Shown: positions 27,601-35,318, numbered from the stretch's first letter. The stretch is DNA of 64,000 bases from Akkermansia muciniphila (GCA_945861535.1 CAMAUZ010000004.1:124001-188000), one strand, 5' to 3'. Notes: generated by a model from the sequence alone, not told the origin. Translations and numbers: made by a program.

Positions 27601-27977
27601 GCGTCGGGATCGCTGCGATCGAGCACGCCTTTGAGCATGGCGGCGGGGCTGCCGGGTTTACCGCGGAGGAGCGGGTGCGTTCCCGGATGATCGGCGTAGA
27701 GGTCGAGGATGTATTTCAGGCGGACCAGCGCGAGGACCAGCGCCTTGAAAGCCTGCGGCTTGGCGGATGGATCGGTGGGGTCGCTCCAGTCCAACGGCCG
27801 CTCGAGGGTCCGGCCGGGGAGGTTGGAGGTGAGAAACTGTTGCTTCCACCCCTTGTCATCGGGATCCCCATAGGCACCGGCCGTCTCGACGCGGGTGGCG
27901 ACGAGTTTCACGGGGTCGAGCTGGAAGGTGAGGGTGACGCGGGGAGTGGGCGGGGTGGTTGGCGTGGCGGAACTCAT
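24639..27977 (-). CDS. NACHT-type NTPase fused to FGE-sulfatase/CLec domain; DGR target
   Basis: A 1112-residue protein. Residues 1-250 form an unrecognised N-terminal domain (HTSDISADQLLIAIHNPKA) and a Pro/Ser linker. A NACHT/STAND NTPase follows, with P-loop GEPGSGKSTF at 334-343 and Walker B LVMFDGLDEV at 435-444. A helical region runs to about 830. From about 845 it is an FGE-sulfatase (formylglycine-generating-enzyme-like, C-type-lectin fold) domain with FIMGSKAGEG, PTEAQWERAARH, GNVWEW, RVVRGGSW and LGFRCVLV. No catalytic Cys pair is visible in its C-terminal part, so it is probably a binding scaffold. Residues 1063-1108 are encoded by the variable repeat. STAND NTPases switch on when a sensor domain binds ligand. 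Here the sensor would be the diversifiable domain and the N-terminus the likely output. It is isolated in a repeat-rich region. Confidence 0.92.
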   Translation of the reverse strand: MSSATPTTPPTPRVTLTFQLDPVKLVATRVETAGAYGDPDDKGWKQQFLTSNLPGRTLERPLDWSDPTDPSAKPQAFKALVLALVRLKYILDLYADHPGTHPLLRGKPGSPAAMLKGVLDRSDPDALEWMRDFCGYIKAGDKGTFTLDHWFSIKKTTPRDKTTSSLDICCHTSDISADQLLIAIHNPKAPAAPPVLADTPQLLLIADALANLAKWGSPDTMPFPPKLPRSPLAPSTASATSTAPPLTDDALLAEFRDWMASVADKCDQVELRGIKLSSSRIPRLPHVYASLQTDTPRARNETQLRKPESAEQPGHLSALEALLTSTPPRVVLLGEPGSGKSTFVQYVTLFLADKLSSPKPDDSKFAGISDEVDGLLRACRALPVRIPLLPFSRGLTAADVGTSEDVYHHVHSQLAEHSHAAAPHLREVLTRGLALVMFDGLDEVPGALLPVVKRAIESFATGGFRKCRIAVTCRIASYRLPEFKLAAFPNEHTIVPLSPELRDRFVNAWYRQLSDKRTEYDAEAVSTAQSLIRALDTERLVKMASNPFFLTAMAALHRPEKQLPNSSAELMNELVDGILNDTRKRRGDAEDTDGLPTLLALLKEKGIDNGVKRLREQLQAIAYLARAARPHSKRGENRVEITLIRGCLIEIGDVDTDWVNRMILAMQHRAGVLQSDDGKQFQFPYKFEEFLAGCHLAREDFWKDQDNPQSFDLRARQLLRDQGNYARLPVQWAAGVKTYVHTDRSDVRDLVDELIPDGVVTDPEALDDLDLAVEIARDVGMAKWGDKNPRRTPEIVARLVQRLTEVRDGTLPIANRARAASAIGRFGDDRDGVGLDYGTKHWIKLPKGPFIMGSKAGEGFDTERPQMPKCGLIREDYSISRYPVTVAQYAAFVDDDGYAAKHETCWTKAGWQWRTKNKITGPRNDDDPVFQTPNHPRVGVSWYEAFAFCRWLTGKLRTAGRIEKHEVICLPTEAQWERAARHLDGRTYPWGNEDKAIAELCNMGNTGLNKTSAVALFSQGRAKCGAEDMAGNVWEWCLTPRLPNYAGYEAKAEKLEADLENTGARVVRGGSWINVHDTLRASYRYDYERGTRIDSLGFRCVLVGVAAGGWHG
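24655..24790 (-). repeat. DGR variable repeat (VR) at the 3' end of the NACHT-FGE gene
   Basis: 136 bp encoding residues ~1063-1108 of the target. Substitutions relative to the template give Val, Thr, Tyr, Tyr, Arg, Gly, Thr, Ile, Asp and Ser in place of Asp, Asn, Asn, Asn, Pro, Glu, Asn, Asn, Asn and Asn. Codon changes such as AAC to TAC, ACC, ATC and GAC are all at adenines. The one exception is CCT to CGT. One AAC codon of the template is absent. The variable positions fall where the CLec fold exposes its ligand-binding loop, just before the invariant LGFRCVLV strand. Confidence 0.88.
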
Positions 27978-28092
27978 AGGCGGTGTGTCGCGGGAAGGTA
28001 GGGCGGCGGGCGGACGCGTGACAAGGAGAAGGAGGGCGGGCCGAAGGGGGGCGCTTCTCCGTTTCTTGCAGCGACGCGGCGTGGTTTTGGCC

Positions 28093-28283
28093 GTCCCGGA
28101 GGGACGACTGAGAATAGCCCAGCACTTGAGTGCTGGGTACGCGGCGATTCCCCCGGCCAGTCCCGCAGGGACGACCGAGTCCGTGGCAAGCTGGGTCGGC
28201 CGTCCCTATCGGGACTTGGTGCTTCCCCCAACGCCGACCCAGCACTGAAGTGCTGGGCTACTTTCATGTGTCCCTCCGGGACC
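28093..28283. repeat. Composite palindromic repeat with CAGCACT/AGTGCTG cores
   Basis: Starts GTCCCGGAGGGAC and ends GTCCCTCCGGGAC, mutually inverted. Inside are AGCCCAGCACTTGAGTGCTGGGT and its mirror CCCAGCACTGAAGTGCTGGGCT, plus GTCCCGCAGGGAC and GTCCCTATCGGGAC. It occupies the gap upstream of the NACHT-FGE gene. From 27978 to 28983 I find no gene: this repeat, repeat family 2 copy B and unstructured GC-rich DNA fill it. Confidence 0.8.
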
Positions 28284-28859
28284 GCGGGAAGGGAGCGGGG
28301 TGTTGCAAAGAATTGAGCGGCGCCCGATGGCGGGCTGTGCGCGCCACAGATGCCTGCGCCGAGGTTCACCCGTCTCCCCCAAACCCAATTGGCCCTGCGG
28401 TGGGAAAGCGCCGGGCCTCTGGCGCCGTTTTTGCGGCACGGTCTCCGCTGCGGCCCCCATACCAACCCCGGCCAGATCGGATGAAATTGTCTGCGCCCAG
28501 CGCGTGCCGAGTTAACCGCGTTGCCCATTTCCCTCCCTCCCGCGCCTGTCGGCAACCTTGTCGGTGAATTTCAGACAAACCCACCGACGGCAGGATCAAA
28601 CCCCCAACCCTATCCTCGGGACGCTTCGAAAATTTTATGCGGTTCGAAGCAGCGTTCGCGAGACGCCGGGTCCTGGCCGGGACCCAGAACCGCTCCACGA
28701 CAACGACAGTGAAAACGAACAGCGTCCTATGAAACCATTCGCAAACAACGGCGCTCCCACCACGGCGGGGAGCGAGAAGACGGCGGCAGTCAACCAAGCT
28801 CGTGGCCACGAGCAGGGCGCGTCGCGTCCGCGGCCCGCGCGGCAAGGGCACTCCGGCTC

Positions 28860-28996
28860 TGTGGGGCAGGCTTCCAGCCGGACGGTTCGGGCGGCATCCG
28901 TGCCGCCCGTTCCCACGGCGGCCGGCCGGAGCGGCGGAAGCCGGAACACGGGGCAGGGATGCCCCGCGAACTGGCAGGCAGGGATGCCTGCCCCAC
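28860..28996. repeat. Palindromic repeat family 2, copy B
   Basis: A second copy of the element at 21501-21636, about 137 bp, with the same boundaries (TGTGGGGCAGG to GATGCCTGCCCCAC). Its right end carries the ATG at 28984 that is the best start of the following gene, so the repeat abuts or supplies the translation start. Confidence 0.85.
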
Positions 28997-29595
28997 AAGG
29001 GTGCAAGAAACTGAGCTGCGGTCGGCGGGCGGCGTTGCTCGGGTGGTTGCTCGCGCTCGTGACGCTGCTGGTGCTCGCGCCGGGGCTGCGGGCGCTGACG
29101 ATCGAGGAGTTGCAGAACGATCCGCACCTCACGCCGGAGCGGCTGGCGGCGCGTTTCTCGCAGTTCAAATTCGAACTGCGGGCGGAGGTGCAGCCGCCGG
29201 AGAAGTTCCTCGAACGCCGCGCCGGGGATTGCGACGACTTCGCCACGCTGGCGGCCGGCGTGCTGCGGGCGCGCGGCTACACGCCGCATCTGGTGGAGGT
29301 GCGGATGCCGGGGTATCTGCACGCGGTGTGCTACATCGCGGAGACGCGGAGCTATCTCGACTTCAACCGGCGCGGAAGCTTCCGGCGCGCAGTGCCGTGC
29401 GACGGAACGCTCACGGACATCGCGGCGCGGGTGGCGCGGTCGTTCCACACGGAGTGGACGGCGGTGGCGGAGTTCTCGTGGGAACGCGGGATCGAGCGTA
29501 CGTTGCAGACGGTGCGGCGGGAGCGCGGCGGGCTGGTGATCGACCGGCCCGGCGGCCCGGCCCGGCCGGTCGCGACGGCGAAGGGGCAGCGGTGA
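28984..29595 (+). CDS. Secreted transglutaminase-like (papain-fold) protein
   Basis: A 203-residue protein. I chose ATG 28984 because it gives a textbook signal peptide (basic GCKKLSCGRR, then LLGWLLALVTLLVLAPG). The in-frame ATG at 28729 would add 85 residues that are mostly translated repeat DNA. The mature domain has the transglutaminase-like triad: Cys83 in RAGDCDDFATLAAGVL, His113 in GYLHAVC and Asp126 in YLDFNRRG. Such exported proteins act as cysteine proteases or peptidoglycan/protein-modifying enzymes; the substrate is unknown. Confidence 0.75.
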   Translation: MPAPQGCKKLSCGRRAALLGWLLALVTLLVLAPGLRALTIEELQNDPHLTPERLAARFSQFKFELRAEVQPPEKFLERRAGDCDDFATLAAGVLRARGYTPHLVEVRMPGYLHAVCYIAETRSYLDFNRRGSFRRAVPCDGTLTDIAARVARSFHTEWTAVAEFSWERGIERTLQTVRRERGGLVIDRPGGPARPVATAKGQR

Positions 29596-29978
29596 GGCCG
29601 CACGCGCTACCCCGGGGCGCGACCGGTCCCCGGTCGCAGCGGGTGCGAAGGGGTGGGGCGGCGGGATTTTCCCAGCGCCCTCGCAAATGCGGAGCCGCTG
29701 CGGGCGGGGGCCGCCCGCGCGCCAGGGGCGGGCGCTCGGGAGTTTGGAGTTCCGCCTTCAGGCGGTCGGGGCGGCGAATGCGCGCGGCGTTGGCATTTTA
29801 CCAGTCGCGCTTTTTTCAGCGTCTCGCGGGCTGAAGCCGGAACTCCGAACGAACGGGCGGCGGAGGGCGACCGTCCCCGGCCGCAGCAACGTCCGCACGC
29901 ACCAAGGCGTTGGATTCGTCCGGATCACTCTGCGCTCCACCTTGCTGCGCCCGGGGACGGGCGCGCTCCGGCCGCGCG
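29596..29978. other. Intergenic region with an inverted repeat
   Basis: This 383-bp gap separates the convergent transglutaminase-like gene and pheA. It contains an imperfect inverted repeat: TTTGGAGTTCCGCCTTCAGG near 29740-29760 pairs with CTGAAGCCGGAACTCCGAA near 29832-29850. No gene is seen and no clear U-tract terminator. Confidence 0.5.
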
Positions 29979-31040
29979 TCACTCGACGTGGGGATAGGAG
30001 CCGAGGATTTTCACGAGGCTGCAATGTTCGCCGAGCTGCTGGAGCGCGCGGGCGACTTTGGGGTCGGTGCTGTGGCCGTCGCAGTCCACGAAGAAGAAGT
30101 ATTCCCACGCCTTTCGCTTGCTGGGGCGCGACTCGATTTTGGTCATGTTGATGCGGTAGCGGCGGAAGGGGGCGAGGGCCTTGTGCAGCGCGCCGACTTT
30201 ATCAGCGATGCTGAACATCACGCTGGTGCGGTCGTGGCCGGTGGCGGGGCTGCACTGGCGGCCGAGGACGAGGAAGCGGGTGACGTTGTGGGCGTTGTCC
30301 TGGAGGTCGTGTTCGAGGACGGGCACCTGATATTTCTCGGCGGCGAGCAGGCCGGCGATGGCGGCGGAATCTTTCTCGGCGGCGGCGAGTTCGGCGGAGC
30401 GGGCGTTGGAGGAGGTCTCGATGAGTTCGACGTTGGGGAAGTTTTTCTGCACCCAGCCGCGGCACTGCGCGAGGGTCTGCGGGTGGACGAAAAGTTTCTT
30501 GATGCGGCGGCGCGGGGTGCGGCTGACGAGGCAGTGGGAGATGGGGAGGACGATCTGGGAGACGATCTTCAGGTCGCTGTCCACGAACATGTCGAGGGTG
30601 TGGGTGACGACGCCTTCGGTGGAGTTTTCGACGGGCACGACGCCGTAGTCGGCGCGGCCTTTGGAGACTTCGTTGAAGACTTCAGCGATGGTTTTTTGCG
30701 AGGCGTAGAGCAGGCTCGAACCGAAGCGCTGGAGGGCGGCCTGGTGGGTGAAGGTCGCCTCCGGGCCGAGGTAGGCGATGGTCATGGATTTCTCGAGCGC
30801 GAGGGCGCTGGACATGATCTCGCGGTAGATGGCGCGGATGGACTCGTTGGTGATCGGGCCGGCGTTGAGTTTGCAGATGCGCTCGAGGACCTGGCGCTCG
30901 CGGTGCGGGGCGTAAATCTCGCCGCCGTCCTGGCGCTTGATCTCGCCGATGCCGAGGACGTGGCGGGTGCGTTCGTTGAGCAGCTTGACGATCTGCGCGT
31001 CGATGCGGTCGATTTCCTGGCGGTGCTCGGAGAGGTTCAT
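29979..31040 (-). CDS. pheA: Bifunctional chorismate mutase/prephenate dehydratase
   Basis: A 353-residue P-protein starting at ATG 31040. The AroQ-type chorismate mutase is at 1-80 (LSEHRQEIDRIDAQIVKLLNERT). The prephenate dehydratase domain (about 88-265) has IAYLGPEATFTHQAA, VPVENSTEGVV and the catalytic NVTRFLVLG. The ACT regulatory domain has GALHKALAPF and the phenylalanine-binding ESRP motif. It converts chorismate via prephenate to phenylpyruvate in phenylalanine synthesis, with expected feedback inhibition by Phe through the ACT domain. It lies upstream of nothing obviously co-regulated; scpB-scpA lie on the same strand beyond a 512-bp repeat-rich gap. Confidence 0.97.
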   Translation of the reverse strand: MNLSEHRQEIDRIDAQIVKLLNERTRHVLGIGEIKRQDGGEIYAPHRERQVLERICKLNAGPITNESIRAIYREIMSSALALEKSMTIAYLGPEATFTHQAALQRFGSSLLYASQKTIAEVFNEVSKGRADYGVVPVENSTEGVVTHTLDMFVDSDLKIVSQIVLPISHCLVSRTPRRRIKKLFVHPQTLAQCRGWVQKNFPNVELIETSSNARSAELAAAEKDSAAIAGLLAAEKYQVPVLEHDLQDNAHNVTRFLVLGRQCSPATGHDRTSVMFSIADKVGALHKALAPFRRYRINMTKIESRPSKRKAWEYFFFVDCDGHSTDPKVARALQQLGEHCSLVKILGSYPHVE

Positions 31041-31204
31041 CCTAAAGAGGGGGGGGTGGAATGGCCGCAAAAAACGCAAAGAGACGCAAAAAAAGCAGCG
31101 GTGGGAGGGAAAGATGATCCGGCTAGAATTTCGCACTTATCAATCTTTGCGAAAGTTCGTGCCGACCGCACCTGGGCCTCCGGCTCCCTCGCCTCCGTTC
31201 GGAA

Positions 31205-31290
31205 CGGAGGAGAGGGCCGGGGAGAGGAGGCGCTCCGCAAGGCTGGGCCGCTCGCAATGGTGAGGCACCCCTCTCCCCTGCCCTCTCCCC
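31205..31290. repeat. Inverted repeat with GGAGAGGG cores
   Basis: GGAGAGGGCCGGGGAGAGG near 31209 is mirrored by CCTCTCCCCTGCCCTCTCC near 31270, with one mismatch. It is part of the 512-bp gap between pheA and scpB that also holds family 1 copy C. Confidence 0.7.
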
Positions 31291-31396
31291 GTTCGTGCCT
31301 CACGGGGCGAGGGAGACGGACGCGCTGGTGGTTATCACGGTCTCGGCACAAATTCTCGCAACGGTTGATATTCCTGTGGCGCGCGCCGCGCGCCGA

Positions 31397-31516
31397 GTAG
31401 CGCAGGTTTCCAAACCTGCTGTGTCGCCGACTTCCAAGTCGGCAGGGTGTCGGCCTCGCCGGACGCCGTGCGGGTTTAGAAACCCGCGATACAGCAGGCT
31501 TGGAAGCCTGCGGTAC
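31397..31516. repeat. Palindromic repeat family 1, copy C
   Basis: The third copy of the family at 16752 and 19136, from GTAGCGCAGGTTTCCAAA to GGAAGCCTGCGGTAC. It lies 36 bp from the stop of scpB and could influence the 3' end of that message. Confidence 0.85.
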
Positions 31517-31552
31517 AAGCTGGGTGCCAAATATCCGCGCCAGGCTCATCGG

Positions 31553-32299
31553 TCAGTTGGTGGCGGGATTTTCCGGTGACGCGGCGGGAGCCGTGGGTGG
31601 CGCGGCCGGAGACTCGGGTGCGGCGGCCGCGGCGGGCGTGCCGGGCGCGGCTTCGGCGGTTTCGAGGGAGACTTCTTCTTTCGGGGCCGGGTTGGCCTCG
31701 GCGTCGGCGGTGACGAGGGTCTCGGGTTTTTTCAACGGGATGCGGCGGAGTTCGTCGGCGTCCGGGAGGTCTTCGAGGCTGCGCAGACCGAAGTATTCCA
31801 GAAATTGCTGGGTGGTGCCGTAGGTGCCGGGACGGCCGGGGGCGTCGGCGCGACCGACCTGCTCGACGAGGCTGCGCTCGACGAGGGTCTGCATCACGCC
31901 ATCCACGGCGACGCCGCGAATCTGCTCGATCTCGGCGCGGGTCAGCGGCTGACGATAGGCGACGATGGCGAGCGTTTCGAGCGCGGGCTGCGAGAGGCGC
32001 GTGGGGCGGGCTTTTTCGCCGACGAGCACTTTGATCCAGGGCGAAAATTCCGGCGTGCTGGCGAAGAGCCACGAGCCGGCGATGCAGGTGAGGCGGTAGC
32101 TGCGTTTGGCGGCTTCGTGGTCGTGGGCGAGCTGTTCGAGGGCGGCGACGAGCTCCTCTTCCTTCAGCTTTTTGAAGGCCTTGACGGCGGTGTCCTCGGA
32201 CTGCTCGGCGGCGGCGTTGAGCAGGTCGCGGAGTTCGCGCGGGCTGAGCGGTTTCTGCGCGGAGAAGAGGAGGGATTCGAGGATGAATTTGAGTTCCAT
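31553..32299 (-). CDS. scpB: Segregation and condensation protein B
   Basis: A 248-residue ScpB. MELKFILESLLFSAQKPLSP is the conserved opening. The paired winged-helix region includes LSQPALETLAIVAYRQPLTRAEIEQIRGV (about 115-143) and YGTTQQFLEYFGLRSLEDLP. The last ~60 residues are an Ala/Pro/Glu-rich tail not needed in the family. With ScpA and an SMC ATPase (not in the window) it forms the condensin complex. The start codon lies 3 bp after the scpA stop, so the two are one operon in the order scpA-scpB. Confidence 0.96.
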   Translation of the reverse strand: MELKFILESLLFSAQKPLSPRELRDLLNAAAEQSEDTAVKAFKKLKEEELVAALEQLAHDHEAAKRSYRLTCIAGSWLFASTPEFSPWIKVLVGEKARPTRLSQPALETLAIVAYRQPLTRAEIEQIRGVAVDGVMQTLVERSLVEQVGRADAPGRPGTYGTTQQFLEYFGLRSLEDLPDADELRRIPLKKPETLVTADAEANPAPKEEVSLETAEAAPGTPAAAAAPESPAAPPTAPAASPENPATN

Positions 32300-32302
32300 G
32301 CG

Positions 32303-33148
32303 TCAGGTGGCGGGGAGCGTTTCGGCGGCGGACGGGACGGGGGACGCGGCGGCGGGCGCGGCAGTGACGGCGGCTTCGGCGGACGGTTCGGCGGCCATTT
32401 CCTCAACGGGCGGCGGCGTGACGGCGGACGGGGCGCGGACGAGTTGAATCTCGTCGAACGGCTCGGGCTGCGTGATGAGAAGCTGCTTGAGGCGGATCAG
32501 TTCGAGCATCGCCAGGAAGGTGACGACGACCTCGGTGCGGCTGGTCGCCGACGCGAACAGTTCGGAGAACTTGATGGTCGTGCGTTCGCTGAGCGTGCGC
32601 AGGAGCAGCTCGATTTTTTCGCTGACGGTCCATTTGTCCTGAAAAATGTCGCGCACCTCCTGCTGCTGGAAGCGCTTGAGGATGGCGTTGACGGCGTTGA
32701 CGAGGTCGAAGATCGAGACGACGGGCCGGGCGACGGGGGCCTCGACGATCTGGGGCTTGCCGGGCTGGCGGGCGTAGGTGTTTTCCTGCTGCGTCTCGCG
32801 TTCCTGCAGGCGCGCGGCGACGTCCTTGAATTTCTTGTACTCGACGAGGCGGCGGATGAGCTCCCAGCGCGGGTCTTCGGTGTCCTCGTCCTCCTCGGTC
32901 GCCTCGACCTGCTGCTCGACGGGGAGGAGTTCGCGGCTCTTGATGTACATGAGCGTCGCGGCCATCACGAGGAACTCGCCAGCAACATCGAGGTCGAGCT
33001 GGCGCATCATTTCGATGTGCCGGATGAACTCGGTGGCGATCTTGGTGAGATTGATGTCGTAAATGTCCACCTCCTCCTTCTTCACAAGATAGAGGAGCAA
33101 ATCGAGCGGGCCTTCGAAGACCTCGAACTGGACTTTGTATTCGGACAT
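32303..33148 (-). CDS. scpA: Segregation and condensation protein A
   Basis: A 281-residue ScpA kleisin. ATG 33148 is chosen because YKVQFEVFEGPLDLLLYLVKKEEVDIYDI is the conserved start; upstream in-frame sequence is not protein-like. LDVAGEFLVMAATLMYIKSRELLP is at about 55-78. The C-terminal winged helix contains VVVTFLAMLELIRLKQL and ends near residue 240. An Ala/Pro-rich tail follows, like that of its partner. It bridges the SMC heads and recruits ScpB in chromosome segregation. Confidence 0.96.
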   Translation of the reverse strand: MSEYKVQFEVFEGPLDLLLYLVKKEEVDIYDINLTKIATEFIRHIEMMRQLDLDVAGEFLVMAATLMYIKSRELLPVEQQVEATEEDEDTEDPRWELIRRLVEYKKFKDVAARLQERETQQENTYARQPGKPQIVEAPVARPVVSIFDLVNAVNAILKRFQQQEVRDIFQDKWTVSEKIELLLRTLSERTTIKFSELFASATSRTEVVVTFLAMLELIRLKQLLITQPEPFDEIQLVRAPSAVTPPPVEEMAAEPSAEAAVTAAPAAASPVPSAAETLPAT

Positions 33149-33352
33149 TGGCGATGGCGCAGGTCGGCTGGATTCCCGCGGCGCGGCGCACAGTAAGGGG
33201 AGCGTCTTTGCTTTGGCAATTCCTGAACGTGGGCGGGCGCGCCGACGCGCCAGCAGCGCCCGCGGTCCGCCGCGCCGCGCAGGAAAATGATTTGAACACC
33301 TCCCCGCCCTGCGCCAGCTTGCGCCGGTGAATTTCAAGAGCTGACATTTTTT

Positions 33353-34150
33353 ATGAATCACACTTCTCCCTCCACGGCCCGGCGTTCACAGCTCGCCTTC
33401 ACCCTCATCGAACTCCTCGTGGTGATCGCGATCATCGGGATTCTGGCCAGCATGTTGTTGCCGGCCCTGTCCTCGGCCAAATCCAAGGGGCAGCGCGCCA
33501 GTTGTATCAGCAGTTTGAAGCAGGTGGCGCTGGCGTTCTCGATTTACACGCAGGACAATGATGACACGTTTCCGGCGGGCGCCTCGCAGGGCGCCTTGGG
33601 CAACCAGCCCGAGGACTGGATTTGGTGGCAGAACAACCCGAACACCATCGGCAGCCCGCCGCGGGCGATTGATCAAAGCCCGCTGGCTTCCTACCTCGGC
33701 GGGTTCGCTCCCGCGTGCCGGACCAACGGCGCTTCGGTGCTGCGGTGTCCAGCCGACAAACTGTGGAAGAACCGCGTGAGTCCGTTCGCGCCGGCGACGA
33801 CTCCGGGCTACACCTTTTCCTATTCCTTCAACAGCTTCGGCCAGAACAACGGCATGGCCACCTTCATCAACTCCACGCGCTCCACCATCGTGCGATTCCG
33901 GACCTCCCAGATCATCCGGCCGGACTCCAAGTTCATGTTGGTCGAGGAGCGGGGCGGACCGGACGACGGCCCGACCATTTTCACCGCCGGAACCGATTGG
34001 ATCAATGACGGCCGCTGGGCCGGCGCGCAGGACGTGCTGACCGTGCGTCACGGACTCCAGGCCGCCTCGGCGTTTGGTGATTTTCACGTCGAACTCCTGC
34101 GGTACAACGCGGCGAGCAGCAACAGCGTGGCCGACCCCCTGGCTCCTTAA
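33353..34150 (+). CDS. Type II secretion pseudopilin-like protein (prepilin N-terminus)
   Basis: A 265-residue protein with a prepilin-peptidase site and methylation motif: after a short basic leader, AFTLIELLVVIAIIGILASMLLPALSSAKSK is split here as AFTLIELLVVIAIIGIL (about 15-31) plus the rest of the helix. A globular part follows with CISSLKQVALAFSIYTQDN, DWIWWQN and a late His (VRHG) spaced before GDFHVELL. That matches the H-X9-DG-type extracellular proteins numerous in Planctomycetes and Verrucomicrobia. It is exported and probably assembled into a pseudopilus or anchored at the surface; the specific role is unknown. Confidence 0.92.
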   Translation: MNHTSPSTARRSQLAFTLIELLVVIAIIGILASMLLPALSSAKSKGQRASCISSLKQVALAFSIYTQDNDDTFPAGASQGALGNQPEDWIWWQNNPNTIGSPPRAIDQSPLASYLGGFAPACRTNGASVLRCPADKLWKNRVSPFAPATTPGYTFSYSFNSFGQNNGMATFINSTRSTIVRFRTSQIIRPDSKFMLVEERGGPDDGPTIFTAGTDWINDGRWAGAQDVLTVRHGLQAASAFGDFHVELLRYNAASSNSVADPLAP

Positions 34151-34168
34151 TCTCGATCGGCCCGCAGC

Positions 34169-34540
34169 ATGAGAATTTTGTTGCTCACCGCCCTGTCACT
34201 CGTGCTGCTCGGCTGCGGTCGTAGCAGTGATCAGACCAAGGAAGCCGCACCGTTGCCCACCGCCCCGGCGGAGCCAGCGGAGGCGGGCGATGCGACCATT
34301 CTGAATGCCCCGGGCCAAGCGAGTACCGCCGCGTCGGGTGTGGTCCGGGTCGGATACGCCACCGAGGAGTCCTTGAAGGAATACAACAAGGCGCTGAAGG
34401 CGTGGATCGACCGGGTTTCGTACCTCCCGCAAAATGTAAAAGAACTCTCCACCCTGCGCGGCTGTCCCAAGCCCCCGCCCGCGCCGCCGGGACGGGTGCT
34501 GGTCTTTGACCCGAAGACGTGGGCGGTCCACATGGAATAG
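34169..34540 (+). CDS. Small lipoprotein of unknown function
   Basis: A 123-residue lipoprotein: signal MRILLLTALSLVLLGC with the lipobox Cys at 16, then a Pro/Ala-rich linker and a short conserved-looking helix (EESLKEYNKALKAWIDRV). It begins 19 bp after the pseudopilin stop, so the two are probably co-transcribed and may work together at the cell surface. Confidence 0.8.
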   Translation: MRILLLTALSLVLLGCGRSSDQTKEAAPLPTAPAEPAEAGDATILNAPGQASTAASGVVRVGYATEESLKEYNKALKAWIDRVSYLPQNVKELSTLRGCPKPPPAPPGRVLVFDPKTWAVHME

Positions 34541-34724
34541 TTGCGCGCAGGCGGCGCGCGGCGGCGCGAGGCGGTTCCCGGCCAGCGCACCGTCGAGTCG
34601 GCCGCGATGCCGGGAATTCTCCACCCCCCTTCGTTTACGCGACCGTTGCGCCCGGAGACCGGTCGCGCGCCAGCCAACCGGACCGCACTTGGTTTTCCCC
34701 ACCCACCTCCCCTACCCTCCCGGC

Positions 34725-35075
34725 ATGGCGAAACAGTGGCTGACCCGCGTGACCGAATTGCTGGAAGGCGTCACGGTGAAGTTCGCGTACGTGCAGGACG
34801 GCGTGCCGCGCGAAGGCTTTCTGGCGCGGATCGGCGACCAGATCGTGGCCTACGAAAACGTCTGCCGGCACCTCCCGCTCCCGCTCGATTTCGGGGACAA
34901 CCACATCTTCACGCAGGACCGGCAATACTTCGCCTGCCAGACCCACGGCGCCATCTACGAACCACTGACCGGCCTGTGCCTCCACGGCCCGTGCGCCGGC
35001 GCAAGCCTGAAGCCCCTGCGCGTCAGTTCCGAAAACGGCGAGCTGTGGCTCGAAGTGCTGGACACAATCGGCTGA
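34725..35075 (+). CDS. Rieske-type [2Fe-2S] ferredoxin-like protein
   Basis: A 116-residue single-domain Rieske protein. The two ligand pairs are Cys47-x-His49 (ENVCRHLPL) and Cys71-x2-His74 (FACQTHGAIY), correctly spaced for a Rieske cluster. ATG 34725 is preferred because the upstream extension is not protein-like. No signal peptide is present, so it is cytoplasmic, perhaps an electron carrier for an oxygenase. No oxygenase gene is adjacent. Confidence 0.9.
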   Translation: MAKQWLTRVTELLEGVTVKFAYVQDGVPREGFLARIGDQIVAYENVCRHLPLPLDFGDNHIFTQDRQYFACQTHGAIYEPLTGLCLHGPCAGASLKPLRVSSENGELWLEVLDTIG

Positions 35076-35318
35076 CGCGCCCGAGCCAAAAAAATCCGAC
35101 GCGCCCGGCCGTAGCTTCGTACAATTCGCACCCTGATGAATCACCTCGGCGAACTGACGCCCGCGCGCGCAACCGCCAGCACCAGATCGCCGGCCAGCCA
35201 GTTCTCCAGCGTTGTCCCACGACCCGCTCCCAGTTTCTCGAAGACACTACTTTCCACCGCTCGCGAGTTCCTTCACTTTTCGCAACGCATCGAACCAAAC
35301 CTCCGTTTCGCCAGCCCC

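Noticed and set aside
28558-28983. An N-terminal extension of the transglutaminase-like protein
   Set aside because: It translates the family 2 repeat, which also occurs in a non-coding gap, and would bury the signal peptide.
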